From: Campylobacterales bacterium
GTDB lineage: Bacteria; Campylobacterota; Campylobacteria; Campylobacterales; Sulfurimonadaceae
Length of the DNA stretch: 64,000 bases
Assembly: GCA_026390165.1 (NCBI GenBank)
Contig: JAPLGM010000006.1
Span: 26,686-90,685, forward strand
Reading direction: 5' to 3'
In this document: positions 1 through 9,866 of the stretch, in pieces
Position numbering within the stretch: the stretch's first letter is position 1
How the letters are laid out: the number at the start of each line of letters is the position of its first letter
The notes under the pieces: model-generated
Database searches by the model: none
Told to the model about the DNA's origin: nothing
The model's input: the letters and a program-made list of their open reading frames with translations, nothing else
Position numbers and translations under genes: made by a program

Positions 1-157
1 GAAACCATGTGTTGTTAAGCATCATTTCCCAAAGATTGTATGCCCATTGGTATTTGATATTATTAAGTTCAAAAATACCGGTAGGATTTCCACCAAAAAT
101 ACGACGGTCATTCACATGCTCAGAAGAAGTTGGATTGTATATTTTTTTGCGTTGCAT
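1..157 (-). CDS. nrdB: Ribonucleoside-diphosphate reductase beta subunit, N-terminal part
   Basis: Partial gene running off the left edge; only the first 52 codons are present. The translation starts MQRKKIYNP and contains [16 protein letters not shown] and [11 protein letters not shown], which I recognise as the start of the class I ribonucleotide reductase small subunit of Campylobacterota. The family makes the tyrosyl/diiron radical needed to reduce ribonucleotides to deoxyribonucleotides for DNA synthesis. The iron ligands lie outside the window. The ATG at 155-157 has no strong ribosome binding site. The gene is transcribed away from the neighbouring chemoreceptor gene in the same direction, across a 142-base gap. 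Confidence 0.85.
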   Translation of the reverse strand, partial: MQRKKIYNPTSSEHVNDRRIFGGNPTGIFELNNIKYQWAYNLWEMMLNNTWF

Positions 158-269
158 GTGAATAGCCTATGTAATAAAATGGTGAAATGAAGAATGGCAT
201 TATGTCAAAATATAGATTTAGATATGCTAAAACTGAGTATTAATTGCAAAAGGGGAGAGAATGCGTAAG

Positions 270-295
270 CTATGCGTAAAATTATTTACGCATAG
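270..295 (-). terminator. Hairpin just after the chemoreceptor stop codon
   Basis: A perfect 11-base stem (CTATGCGTAAA at 270-280, TTTACGCATAG at 285-295) with a four-base loop begins five bases beyond the stop of the chemoreceptor gene. A third copy of ATGCGTAA sits at 261-268. There is no immediate T-run on the minus strand, so it is either a weak terminator or an mRNA-end or operator structure in the leader of nrdB. Confidence 0.4.
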
Positions 296-299
296 AGAA

Positions 300-2210
300 T
301 CAATTGGTTTCGGTGAGGAGATTATCCATGAGAACAAAGAGCTGTTCGCTCGCTTTTTCCATCTCTTTAAAGTTTTTGATAATATCGTTACTGTGATCAA
401 GAATATACTCTTCACCATGATCAATATAGGATAAGTTTTTATTGGCATTTTGATGAACGGATGTATGGGGCATTTTCATAAGATCATAGCTTCTTGCTTT
501 ACTGAACCGCTCTTTTCCTTCCCCATCGTACCATTGTCCCAATCGACATTGGTGTGAGTCAACCGCTTTAATCTTGTGATCGCACACCATAACACCGTTG
601 TAGGCTCGTGATTTATAGAGAATATGGTCTATTTTTGCCAAAATAATAAAGGAGCTGTTTTCCATTGCGTGCGATGAGTGTACAATTTTAGAAGAGCCTT
701 CATTGAGTTGAATAAGGGTATTTTCAAACGTGGTAATACTGGAGCTTGAACGTGCTACGACTTTATTCATCTCTTCAGCACTGCTTTGAATGTCGCTCAT
801 GTCTTGTTGGAGGGAATTGATGGAGAGGGAAATCTCCCCTGTAGCCTTGTGGGTTCTCTCCGCTAGTTTACGTACCTCATCGGCGACTACTGCAAATCCG
901 CGTCCATGTTCACCTGCGCGTGCTGCTTCGATGGCGGCATTGAGGGCTAAAAGATTGGTTTGATCAGCAATATCGGTGATAAGCTGAATAATAGAGTTAA
1001 TTTCATTAGTACGCATTGTAATATGATTGATTGCATCGGTATTATTGCCAACTTTTTCATTAAGCATATTAAGTTCATTGACAATGGTGGAGATTGTTTG
1101 GCGGCTGTCATGGGCAAGTTTTGCCGAATTTGTGGTTGCGTGGGTGACGTCTTTGAGATTGTGGATATTATTATGGAGATTATCCTGAATCACACTAAGA
1201 CTTTCGGTAACTTTAACACTAAGGTGGCTGAGTTGTGAATTTAGTGCATCTCGACGTTTCTTTTGTTCTTGCTCTTTCATAAGGGTGATACTTTTAGCGA
1301 CATTTTCAATCCCTTCGACAAATTCACCGTGCATCCCCTCGTCAGAGAGTTGGTGGGAAAAGTCCCCCTTGGTAGCGCCCAATATAGAGGTATTGATTTG
1401 GTGAATAAAATCTTGAATTTGTCCAATTAACTGGTGCAGGGCTGATCCCATAATTCCAAGTTCCGTTGTAGGGGACGTGTCAACATCCGTTTGGGCAAAA
1501 TTTCCATGGGCAACGTGTGTAATAACGTCGGTGAATGCTTCTAAAGCACTCGTGATAGAACGGCGGATCATACTGGCAAAAATAAAGATCAGAAGAGCTA
1601 CGGTAAGACCCATTCCAAGGACGAAAAGTTTATAAAAATTAATCTCTTGATGGAGCTCTTTGGAAGCACTTTGGAGCATGCTTTGTTTTAGATCCACTAC
1701 CTTGTCAAAATTTGTCCGCGAAGCCTCTGCGTAGGGGGTAAGATCCTTTTTATAGTGAGCATAAATTTCAATTGAGTTATTTGAAATGGTAGCAGAGTTG
1801 AGTGATTTCATCATTGTTATGGTGTTGTCTACGAAGGTTATCGTACTCTCTTTTGCATCGGAGAGCAACTCTTTTTCATCGGGTTCAGTAATGGTTTTTT
1901 CGAGTTTGGAAAATGCCAAGGCAATCGCTTGGTTCCGTTTTTCAAGTTTTTCAAGGTTATTGGTGTAATCATTTCCTAGCATAATATCGCGGCTGGTACG
2001 GCTAATATAGTTGAGATCTTTTTCGATTTCCAAAGTGAGCATGGCTCCGGCAATAGTCTTCTCTTGCAGTTCACTGTATTGATTCTCCAAACTGCTAAGG
2101 GCAAAATAGACAAAAAGGGAAGCGCCAACAATCGATAGGGTAGCCACCGTTACCAAATAATTCATCCGCTTTTTGACACTAATATTTTGAAGACCTCGCG
2201 CTAATCCCAT
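300..2210 (-). CDS. Methyl-accepting chemotaxis protein with C-terminal CZB domain
   Basis: A 636-residue transmembrane chemoreceptor. One membrane helix lies near residues 15-35 and a second near 195-215, enclosing a periplasmic helical sensor of the four-helix-bundle type. A HAMP region follows. The cytoplasmic signalling tip contains the conserved stretch [20 protein letters not shown], which binds CheA and CheW. The last 110 residues carry a histidine, then [11 protein letters not shown], then PHTSVH, the pattern of the chemoreceptor zinc-binding (CZB) domain. CZB domains bind zinc through three His and one Cys and have been linked to zinc or hypochlorite sensing; the ligand here is not deducible. 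The ATG at 2208-2210 follows a GGGAG ribosome binding site. Stand-alone gene. Confidence 0.9.
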   Translation of the reverse strand: MGLARGLQNISVKKRMNYLVTVATLSIVGASLFVYFALSSLENQYSELQEKTIAGAMLTLEIEKDLNYISRTSRDIMLGNDYTNNLEKLEKRNQAIALAFSKLEKTITEPDEKELLSDAKESTITFVDNTITMMKSLNSATISNNSIEIYAHYKKDLTPYAEASRTNFDKVVDLKQSMLQSASKELHQEINFYKLFVLGMGLTVALLIFIFASMIRRSITSALEAFTDVITHVAHGNFAQTDVDTSPTTELGIMGSALHQLIGQIQDFIHQINTSILGATKGDFSHQLSDEGMHGEFVEGIENVAKSITLMKEQEQKKRRDALNSQLSHLSVKVTESLSVIQDNLHNNIHNLKDVTHATTNSAKLAHDSRQTISTIVNELNMLNEKVGNNTDAINHITMRTNEINSIIQLITDIADQTNLLALNAAIEAARAGEHGRGFAVVADEVRKLAERTHKATGEISLSINSLQQDMSDIQSSAEEMNKVVARSSSSITTFENTLIQLNEGSSKIVHSSHAMENSSFIILAKIDHILYKSRAYNGVMVCDHKIKAVDSHQCRLGQWYDGEGKERFSKARSYDLMKMPHTSVHQNANKNLSYIDHGEEYILDHSNDIIKNFKEMEKASEQLFVLMDNLLTETN

Positions 2211-2378
2211 ATCTTTGCTCCCATCACATTTTTGTTATGCTTTTTTTAGGCTGTTATTATAGTCACATTTAGGAGAATTTAGTTACAAATTTGTTGATGG
2301 ACTGATAGTACGCACCCAAGGGGAATGAAGTGCTCTTTGTATGTTAAAATTGAACATTATTTACAGTAAAGGTAGTCG

Positions 2379-5300
2379 ATGAAAAAACGATTTTTGGCGT
2401 ATGGAGCCGTGGCAGTAGTGGGTGTTTATGCGATTGTCGGATTTTTCGGTGTTCCGTATCTCCTTAAGAACACTCTCCCTGATATAATGGCCAAGGCTAG
2501 TAATGGGGGAAAGTTTAGTATCGAATCAAGTTCTGTTAACCCCTTTACTCTTCGTATATGTGTAAAAAAACTCTCTTTTAAAACGCCTGATAATAGTGAT
2601 TTTATTGCCGTCGATCAGGTGAAACTCAATATTGATCCGTTGGGGTATCTGTGGAAAAAACGGGTGGTAATCGATACAGTAGAGATTACTAATCCCCATA
2701 TTACGATTACCAAAGATGCCAATGGGACGATGAATTTTGGCTGGCTTAGTAGCGGTGAGGAAAAAAATGAGACGACGGAGCCCTTGGCGTTGCATTTGGA
2801 TGATTTTACTCTCACTGGGGGAATAATCGAGTATGAGGATAAAAGCGAGGGGCGAGATTATTACCAAAAAATCGAGACGCTCGGATTTCATCTCGAAAAT
2901 GTTGATTTGAAAGATCTCTCGAATAATCACGGGTTGATGCGACTTTATGCCACGATCAATGAGGGGGGATTCATTGATCTTCGGGGACAAATTTCTGCGT
3001 TGAAACCGTTTGCCCTTCATGGAAGCGTGGCGTTTGATTCGGGAGAACTCGCAAACGTTTGGAGCTATTTTAGAGATAAACTCCCGATTGAAGTGACTGA
3101 GGGAAAAATGGGGCTTCGGTTGGATTATGATCTCAATACACAGGATATTAACGCGACTAAACTCTCTAATATAACAGCAAGCATTGATAAGCTGCATATT
3201 ATCCCTAAAGGGGTGCCACGTAATCTTTTGAGTATAAATGTCGTCAAATTAGAAAATGGGACGGTATTTCCTCTGCGTAAGGAGCTGAGTGTCGATCGTT
3301 TTAGCTTGAATGGTTTAGAGGTCAGTGGCTCGCGTTCACGCACAGGGGTAATTGATTGGTTGAAGTATATAGAGCAGATCAATAAGGCATTTCCAGAGGA
3401 TGAAAATGAGACAAAAGTGCCTTGGAAGGTGGCGATTAATGATATAAACCTTGAAAATATGGGGGTTCGATGGAGTGATCATCAACCAAAAGTCCCCTAC
3501 TCGGCAACGTTAGAGGGGATAACACTCTCTTCTCAACTGCTTTCCAGTGATCCGAAAAAGCTTCTTAACGCGCAATTGAAAACGGGAAAAATGGAGGTGC
3601 ATACTCTCCGTGATAGTAAAAAAATTGCCACTATTGAGAATGTCGCGGTAGAGGGGATTACCCTAGAGCGTGACATTCAAAATGCCCATATCCAAAACGT
3701 CACTCTCAATGGAGTAACAACGTCTCTCAAACGGCTCAAAGATGGGACGATGGATCTACAAAAATTGAGTGCCCCCTCCTCCAAGATGAAGAGTAAACCA
3801 AAAAATTTTGACGAGAAGCTGTGGCGCTATCGTGTCGATAATTTTGGGGTGAATAATGGAAAAATAGGATTTATCGATACGGTTCCCACCAAAAATGTAG
3901 TGGTAAATATTGATAATTTCTTCTTAGACGTCAAAGGGTTATCGAGCAATCCAAAAGAGACGATGAATCTAGAGAGTCGCGCGCGGATCAACCAAAAAAC
4001 GACACTGAAAATCGCCTCACAGCTTCGTCGTGAGACATACCAAAGTAAGGGAAGTTTTGAACTGACCCATTTCTCCTTCCCCCTTATCGATCCCTATATT
4101 GAACCCAGTACCTATGCGGCATTGCGTCGGGGTGATCTTGGGGTGAAGGGGGTCTACTCCTTTACTCTAGCAAAAACCTCTGTGGAGGGGAAACTCTCCC
4201 TTAACGATTGGGTGGTAGAGGATCGACGGGACAAAAGTGTCGTATTGGGGTGGAATCGTATCGGGGTGACCCCATTTCACTACGCTTATCCTGATAATCG
4301 GCTCAAAATTCGTCAGCTTTCGGTAGAGGGGCTCTATACCAATATCCTTATCGATCAGAATAAAACGGTGAATCTTTCAACCCTCAGTAAAGCGTCTAAA
4401 CGTGATACAAAGGAGAGCAATGCAACGACGAAAGGGGGACATCCGTTTGGTCTGGATATTGTGAAACTGGCGGTGTTGAACAGTAGCGCAACGTTTAGCG
4501 ACCTCTCTCTCCCCTTGCCGTTTAGAACCTATGTCCATGACTTGGGCGGAGAGGTGTTGGGGATTTCAACGATTCAAGATGTCTCTACCTTTGTGAAGCT
4601 CAGAGGTGGGGTAGATGAATATGGATTGGCGAAAATTGATGGGAGACTCAACACCAAAGACCCAAAAAGCTTTACCAATATACACGTGGCGTTTGAGAAT
4701 CTGGAACTTAAAAATTATACCCCCTACTCCCACCAGTTTTTGGGGTATAAAATTGCCAATGGGAAACTCTTTTTAAATTTGGGCTACACGATCAATCAAG
4801 GAGCTCTTGATGCGCAGAATAAGGTTGTCATTAAGCAAATCGCACTGGGTGAGGAGATTGAAGGGGGGGCGAAGTGGCCGATGAAGCTGGTTGTTGCCTT
4901 GCTTGAAGACAGTGATGGGGTGATTGATATTGATCTCCCTATTGAGGGGAATGTCACTGATCCGAATTTCCGTTATGGAAAAATGGTATGGCAGGTGGTC
5001 GGCAATCTTTTCACCAAAGCGGTCACTGCCCCTTTTCGCCTTTTGGGTTCACTGATGGGGATGAGCTCGGAAGATGATTCCCTCTCGATAATCTCGTTTG
5101 AAGCGGGAGAAGAGAGTGTATCTCCCCCGATGCGTGAAAAATTGGATAAACTCGAAACGGTGTTGGGCAAACGTCCAAAACTTACCCTCACGGTACACGG
5201 AGGGTGGGCAATGCAGGAGGATACCCATGCGCTACAGGTGCACAAACTTATTGCCGCTATCATTGCGCAACACCCTAAGCAAAAATTGAGTGCAACCGAT

Positions 5301-5633
5301 GCCATGAGTGTGGAAAATCTTGAAGCTATGGCGAAAAAACAGATGGAAGGGTCGCAACTTAAAGAGCTTCGGGATGGGATGAAGGCAAAATATCTCCAAG
5401 AGGGACAGTTTGTCCAAAACTACACAAACGCGTTGGTCGAGACGTTATCTCCCCTTCAAATAGTTGCCCCAGAGGAGTTGGAACATTTAGGGCATAATCG
5501 GGCAAAAACAATCGCGGACTATCTCTCGAAAAATCCCCTATTAGCGAGTCGCATATCCATAGGAACGGATGAGAAGAGCTCTTTTGAGGTAAAAGAGGGC
5601 ATACCAACCCGTTTAGAGTTAACGGTACGATAA
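2379..5633 (+). CDS. DUF748 / AsmA-like envelope protein
   Basis: A 1084-residue protein with one N-terminal membrane anchor (residues about 7-30), then a long repetitive beta-rich region. Motifs such as VDQVKLNIDPLGYLWKKR and ITNPHITITKDANGTMNF are typical of DUF748 proteins in the AsmA-like superfamily. These are thought to form elongated beta-groove structures in the periplasm that work in envelope or lipid homeostasis; no exact role is established for this branch. The C-terminus (from about residue 900) contains ISFEAGEESVSPPMREKLDKL, resembling the OmpA-like end found in many DUF748 proteins. It stands alone on plus, 43 bases before the permease gene, and could share its transcript. Confidence 0.75.
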   Translation: MKKRFLAYGAVAVVGVYAIVGFFGVPYLLKNTLPDIMAKASNGGKFSIESSSVNPFTLRICVKKLSFKTPDNSDFIAVDQVKLNIDPLGYLWKKRVVIDTVEITNPHITITKDANGTMNFGWLSSGEEKNETTEPLALHLDDFTLTGGIIEYEDKSEGRDYYQKIETLGFHLENVDLKDLSNNHGLMRLYATINEGGFIDLRGQISALKPFALHGSVAFDSGELANVWSYFRDKLPIEVTEGKMGLRLDYDLNTQDINATKLSNITASIDKLHIIPKGVPRNLLSINVVKLENGTVFPLRKELSVDRFSLNGLEVSGSRSRTGVIDWLKYIEQINKAFPEDENETKVPWKVAINDINLENMGVRWSDHQPKVPYSATLEGITLSSQLLSSDPKKLLNAQLKTGKMEVHTLRDSKKIATIENVAVEGITLERDIQNAHIQNVTLNGVTTSLKRLKDGTMDLQKLSAPSSKMKSKPKNFDEKLWRYRVDNFGVNNGKIGFIDTVPTKNVVVNIDNFFLDVKGLSSNPKETMNLESRARINQKTTLKIASQLRRETYQSKGSFELTHFSFPLIDPYIEPSTYAALRRGDLGVKGVYSFTLAKTSVEGKLSLNDWVVEDRRDKSVVLGWNRIGVTPFHYAYPDNRLKIRQLSVEGLYTNILIDQNKTVNLSTLSKASKRDTKESNATTKGGHPFGLDIVKLAVLNSSATFSDLSLPLPFRTYVHDLGGEVLGISTIQDVSTFVKLRGGVDEYGLAKIDGRLNTKDPKSFTNIHVAFENLELKNYTPYSHQFLGYKIANGKLFLNLGYTINQGALDAQNKVVIKQIALGEEIEGGAKWPMKLVVALLEDSDGVIDIDLPIEGNVTDPNFRYGKMVWQVVGNLFTKAVTAPFRLLGSLMGMSSEDDSLSIISFEAGEESVSPPMREKLDKLETVLGKRPKLTLTVHGGWAMQEDTHALQVHKLIAAIIAQHPKQKLSATDAMSVENLEAMAKKQMEGSQLKELRDGMKAKYLQEGQFVQNYTNALVETLSPLQIVAPEELEHLGHNRAKTIADYLSKNPLLASRISIGTDEKSSFEVKEGIPTRLELTVR

Positions 5634-5676
5634 TAACCGTTTGCTATAATAAGATTTTAATACAGGAGGCAATTGA

Positions 5677-6777
5677 ATGCCATTTTCACCACAAAAGCGT
5701 AAAGGTACCCTTAACGGTATCCTCTTTGTCGCTATTTTCGCAGCGGCCGCGACGATGATTGCTGATTTGAGTTTTATTAAAAACTTAGGGATCTCACCCT
5801 TGGTTGTGGGAATTGTTTTGGGTATTTTTTATGCCAATACCCTTCATAATAAGTTTCCGTCGGCATGGGAGAGCGGGATCACCTTCTCGGGAAAAAAGAT
5901 TCTCCGTTTTGCAATCGTTTTTTACGGTTTTCGAATCACTTTTCAGCAAATAGCGGAGGTGGGAATGCAAGGGTTTATGGTCTCGCTTTTAGTCCTCTCT
6001 TCCACAATGATTATTGGAATTTGGCTCGGGACGAAAGTATTCAAAATGGACAGAGACACCTCGATATTGACTGCCTCTGGGGCATCGGTATGTGGTGCAG
6101 CGGCTGTTTTGGCAACGGAACCTGTGCTTAAGGCAGAAGAGTATAAAACGGCGGTTGCTGTCTCGATGGTTGTCCTTTTTGGAACAATCTCGATGTTTTT
6201 ATACCCTGTCCTTTATGCAACGATTATTGAACCCGCTACGGGCTTCTTGCATATGAGTCCTACGACGTTTGGGATGTATGTTGGGGGGACAATTCATGAG
6301 GTTGCTCAAGTCGTTGCTGTCCCAGCATCGGTTCCTGGCGCTGGTGCGGATATGGCGAATACGGCGGTTATTGTTAAAATGACCCGTGTTATTATGATCG
6401 CGCCGATGTTGATTATCTTGGGGCTAGTCCTTGGGATGATGGCGAAAAAATCGGGAGGGGAAGCGTCGAAGATGCAACTTGTTATCCCGTGGTTCGCTGT
6501 TTACTTTATCGGTATGGCAGGGGTCAATTCTCTGATTCAAAATTATACCCTAACGGCTCCTCTTGAGTTGGCGACGGTGATTAAAGGGGTTATTACTAAT
6601 ATCAATCTTATCGACACCTTCTTGCTGACGATGGCAATGACCGCATTGGGTATGGGGACACGTTTCGCGAAATTTAAAGGATTAGGACTGGCACCGATCT
6701 ATACCGCAGGATCTATGTTTATTTGGCTTGTTGTGGGTGGTTTTGTTATCACGCAATGGGTTGTGGCGACGTTTTGA
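5677..6777 (+). CDS. YeiH-family (UPF0324) putative sulfate exporter family permease
   Basis: A 366-residue integral membrane protein with about ten hydrophobic segments. The stretches SGASVCGAAAVLATEPV and MYVGGTIHEVAQVVA match the UPF0324/YeiH family, often annotated as putative sulfate exporters. The substrate has not been firmly shown for most members, and in a probable sulfur-oxidising organism a sulfur-compound role is tempting but only inference. The ATG is preceded by an excellent AGGAGG ribosome binding site. Length is normal for the family. Confidence 0.8.
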   Translation: MPFSPQKRKGTLNGILFVAIFAAAATMIADLSFIKNLGISPLVVGIVLGIFYANTLHNKFPSAWESGITFSGKKILRFAIVFYGFRITFQQIAEVGMQGFMVSLLVLSSTMIIGIWLGTKVFKMDRDTSILTASGASVCGAAAVLATEPVLKAEEYKTAVAVSMVVLFGTISMFLYPVLYATIIEPATGFLHMSPTTFGMYVGGTIHEVAQVVAVPASVPGAGADMANTAVIVKMTRVIMIAPMLIILGLVLGMMAKKSGGEASKMQLVIPWFAVYFIGMAGVNSLIQNYTLTAPLELATVIKGVITNINLIDTFLLTMAMTALGMGTRFAKFKGLGLAPIYTAGSMFIWLVVGGFVITQWVVATF

Positions 6778-6849
6778 TTTTTGAAATGGGTTTGATCCGA
6801 TAAAATGAGCCTATTGTTTTATCTATGGTTAGAATAAAAGGAACTTACA

Positions 6850-8139
6850 ATGACTTTGATCGATAGAAAAAAGTATTTTAATCTGTGCGATCCATTTGTT
6901 TACTCTGATCCAGATGGTTTAGAGAATGTTAATCTTGATGAGATGGGTGTCAGAGGACGTGATTGGTCGGATGTCTTATCGGCTGGGATAGAGCTTTCGG
7001 ATACGCCTATCTGTGAGCTTTTTACGGGGCATCGCGGAAGCGGCAAGACAACGGAATTGAAAAAAGTTCAACGTCGATTGGAAGCTGAATCGGGTGCAAA
7101 CCTGCTCACCGTCTATATTAATGCGGAAGAGTATGTCGATACCAGTAATGAGATCGACGTAACGGATATTTTGAGTATTATTGTCCATTCTACAATCAAA
7201 GAAGTGGCAGTGTTTTTGGACAAAGACCCTAACGAGGTTCTGCATGATGGTTATTTTCAGCGTTTGTGGAACTGGTTAGTTACGACGGATGTCGCTTTTA
7301 AAGAGGCTGAGTTTAACGTCACTGATAGTGCAAAATTGGTTTTCGAGATGAAAACACGCCCTTCATTGAGACAAAAAATCCGCGAATCCATTGCATCCAA
7401 TTTCAGTACTTTTGTTAAAGATATACGAGATGAGTTGATGGCTCAGCAGGGTAAAGTTTTGCCAAAAAAGGCAGGGTTACTCATTATCTTTGATCAGCTT
7501 GAGAAACTTCGTGGATTAAGCTCCAACTGGGGCGATGTTCTTAAAAGCGCCGAAAAGGTATTCGGAGGCGACGGACAATACATCAAGCTTCCAGTTCATG
7601 TGATTTATACTCTCCCTCCGGCACTTGCGACCAAGATGCATCATATCAATTTTTTACCCGTCATTAAAATCAAAACCAAAGAGGGTAATCTTAATCCTAA
7701 GGGGATAGAGGCAATGAGAGATATGGCACTCAGACGTATTCCTGAGGCTAGTATGTATGAATTGCTAGGAGAGAACTGGCGTGAGCGTTTGGATGAGATT
7801 ATTATCCATTCGGGCGGGTTTCCGAGAGATTTGATGTTGATGCTAAGATCGGCACTGAGGGCATCCTCCTTTCCTATTAGCCAAGAAGCGTTTGAGAATA
7901 TTTTTAATGATTCATTAAATGAGTTTAAACAGCTTATTATGCGGGAAGATTTTGAGTGGCTTGCTAAAGTAGCAAAAAATAAAGTGCTTACTCTCGATAG
8001 CGATGCCCACTCCGCTTCGGCGGATCGGATGCTCTCGATTCATGCCGTATTTCAGTATCTCAACGGGGAGTTGTGGTACGACGTCCATCCTGCGGTTGCG
8101 AAAATACTGGAGAGCGATATGGCCGATGTACCATTATGA
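6850..8139 (+). CDS. P-loop ATPase paired with a repeat protein (AAA/STAND-like)
   Basis: A 429-residue cytoplasmic protein. Residues 59-67 form a Walker A loop (TGHRGSGKT). LLIIFDQLEK near 210-219 fits Walker B, with Asp-Gln in place of the usual acidic pair. VIYTLPPALATK follows at the position of a sensor strand, and GGFPRDLMLMLRSAL near 320-334 resembles the GxP/sensor-2 helix of AAA+ and STAND ATPases. No transmembrane segment or nuclease motif is visible. Its stop codon overlaps the start of the repeat protein (ATGA), so the two are almost certainly translationally coupled. The pair looks like an NTP-dependent switch with a protein-binding scaffold, as in biological conflict systems; that role is inference. 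A GGAAC ribosome binding site precedes the ATG. Confidence 0.65.
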   Translation: MTLIDRKKYFNLCDPFVYSDPDGLENVNLDEMGVRGRDWSDVLSAGIELSDTPICELFTGHRGSGKTTELKKVQRRLEAESGANLLTVYINAEEYVDTSNEIDVTDILSIIVHSTIKEVAVFLDKDPNEVLHDGYFQRLWNWLVTTDVAFKEAEFNVTDSAKLVFEMKTRPSLRQKIRESIASNFSTFVKDIRDELMAQQGKVLPKKAGLLIIFDQLEKLRGLSSNWGDVLKSAEKVFGGDGQYIKLPVHVIYTLPPALATKMHHINFLPVIKIKTKEGNLNPKGIEAMRDMALRRIPEASMYELLGENWRERLDEIIIHSGGFPRDLMLMLRSALRASSFPISQEAFENIFNDSLNEFKQLIMREDFEWLAKVAKNKVLTLDSDAHSASADRMLSIHAVFQYLNGELWYDVHPAVAKILESDMADVPL

Positions 8140-9866
8140 TCACTGATAAAGAGACGTTCCTCAAGGCGATAAAATCACACCCTTCTCTCCAATCGCTGAT
8201 TAACGGGATAATTCTCTCAGCGCGTTGCAACTTTTTTCTCCTCTCCTCGAAAACCCCGCTCACGACAGATGTCCTTTTAAGCTATATCCAATCTACCGTA
8301 GAAACCGCCTTTGGCACCCCATTGGATCTTAAAATTTTTCGTCCGAATCGGAAACCTAACAGCGATTACCACGATATGCTTGACGCTATGATTCGTCCCT
8401 TATCGGAGTACGAGAATAGTACGTTTAACCATGGGCTGTATGTTTTGGATTTTACGAGTATGGGAGACAAACAAGATGAGATGGCGATTGTCTTTCAGCG
8501 TTTGAACGAGTTGCGCAATACGTTGATCGGACGGTTGGACGGTTCGTTACTCGTTATACTCCCTTTCGGGACGGAGCGCGAGTTTGCAATTCGTGCACCT
8601 GATTTGTGGTCGATACGAAGCTCTATGTGTATGATGGACGAGGCATTGTATGCTGTACAGACAAATATACCGCCATCGTCTGAAACCATAAAAATCAGCG
8701 CTACCACGGAGTATACTCAAAATGCTGTTGCTGAACTAAGCGATGATGTGGTGCGGCTGCGTGAGCTTTACCGTGTATCACCGACCCGTAATATCAGTAG
8801 GGCACTGTTGGTAAGCTTAGACCGTTACGGAAATTATATAAGTGAATACGGAGACATTAACGATGCGTTAGCGTTATACGATGAGGCTTTGACATGTGCG
8901 AAAGGGTTGCTTACCGAAAATCCCGACAGCCTCGAAGCACAGCGGGATTTATCGGTCAGCTACAATAAAATCGGTGATAGTTACCTCAAAATTGGAGATA
9001 TTCTACACGCGGAGGAATCCTATCGCCAATTGCTGAAAATTACTCAGACCATTGCCGAAAAAAATCCCGACAGCCTTGAAGCACAGCGGGATTTATTGGT
9101 CAGCTATAATAGAGTTGGCAATACTTACCTCAAAATTGGAGATATTGAACACGCGGAGGAATCCTATCGTCAATTGCTGAAAACTACTCAAAGAATTGTC
9201 GAAAAAAATCCCGACAGCCTCGAAGCACAGCGAGATCTATCGATCAGTTACGATAAAATCGGTGATATTTACCTTACAGAGGGGGATATCACACAAGCAG
9301 AGGTCTCCTATCGCGAATCGCTAAAAACTAGGATTGCCATCGCCGAAAAAAATCCCGACAGCCTCGAAGCACAGCGAGATCTATCGATCAGTTACGATAA
9401 TATCGCTAATATATACCTCAAAATGGGGGATATCACACAGGCAGAGGTTCCCTATCGCGAATCACTGAAAATCACTCAGATTATTACCGAAAAAAATCCC
9501 GACAGTCTCGAAGCACAGCGGGATTTATTAGTCAGTTACAATAACATCGGCGGTATCTTTTTCAAAACGGGAGCCATAGAGCATGCACAGGAAGTCTACA
9601 GTAAATCGCTTCAAATTGCTCAAGGCATTGTCGAAAAAAATCCCAACAATCTCGAAGCGCAGCGGGATCTGTCAATCAGTTATGCAAGGCTTGGAGAAGT
9701 GTATGAAAAGTTAAAGGATACGCCAACAGCATTGCACTACTGGGAGAAGTGCTCAAGCCAATTCTCCCCTCTGGTAGAAAGTTTTGGTGATGTAGATGGT
9801 ATTTCGGCTCTATTAGACCTCTGCAACCAAGCAATAGAGCGATTAACTACCGCTTCCGATAACTAA
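8136..9866 (+). CDS. Tetratricopeptide-like repeat protein with N-terminal NTPase-like region
   Basis: A 576-residue protein whose ATG overlaps the ATPase stop by four bases; an earlier in-frame start exists but would overlap by 67 bases. Residues 1-190 form a globular region containing GLYVLDFTS and VFQRLNELRNTL, then APDLWSIRS at 154-162. I recall this pattern from repeat proteins that sit beside P-loop ATPases; it has no Walker A, so it may be an inactive NTPase-like adaptor domain. From about residue 262, six units of exactly 48 residues follow, each opening NPDSLEAQRDL and continuing YNKIGD..L..GDI..AEESYR. These are helical TPR-type repeats longer than the canonical 34. The gene ends 20 bases inside the convergent comM gene. 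Function unknown. Confidence 0.7.
   Translation: MITDKETFLKAIKSHPSLQSLINGIILSARCNFFLLSSKTPLTTDVLLSYIQSTVETAFGTPLDLKIFRPNRKPNSDYHDMLDAMIRPLSEYENSTFNHGLYVLDFTSMGDKQDEMAIVFQRLNELRNTLIGRLDGSLLVILPFGTEREFAIRAPDLWSIRSSMCMMDEALYAVQTNIPPSSETIKISATTEYTQNAVAELSDDVVRLRELYRVSPTRNISRALLVSLDRYGNYISEYGDINDALALYDEALTCAKGLLTENPDSLEAQRDLSVSYNKIGDSYLKIGDILHAEESYRQLLKITQTIAEKNPDSLEAQRDLLVSYNRVGNTYLKIGDIEHAEESYRQLLKTTQRIVEKNPDSLEAQRDLSISYDKIGDIYLTEGDITQAEVSYRESLKTRIAIAEKNPDSLEAQRDLSISYDNIANIYLKMGDITQAEVPYRESLKITQIITEKNPDSLEAQRDLLVSYNNIGGIFFKTGAIEHAQEVYSKSLQIAQGIVEKNPNNLEAQRDLSISYARLGEVYEKLKDTPTALHYWEKCSSQFSPLVESFGDVDGISALLDLCNQAIERLTTASDN
8919..9782 (+). repeat. Six tandem 144-base coding repeats
   Basis: The string AATCCCGACAGCCTCGAAGC or a near copy recurs with starts at 8919, 9063, 9207, 9351, 9495 and 9639, a period of exactly 144 bases. 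The first copies differ by only a few bases, while the sixth is more diverged (AATCCCAACAATCTCGAAGC). Each unit encodes one 48-residue helical repeat. Near-identity at DNA level suggests recent unit amplification and a potential for copy-number change by slippage or recombination. Confidence 0.9.

Noticed and set aside
2526..3197. A 223-codon open frame on minus inside the DUF748 gene
   Set aside because: Antisense to a clear long gene; composition is that of a shadow frame.
8919..9782. Regularly spaced repeats suggesting a CRISPR array
   Set aside because: The 144-base period keeps one reading frame through all units and encodes helical repeats; there are no short identical repeats with unique spacers.
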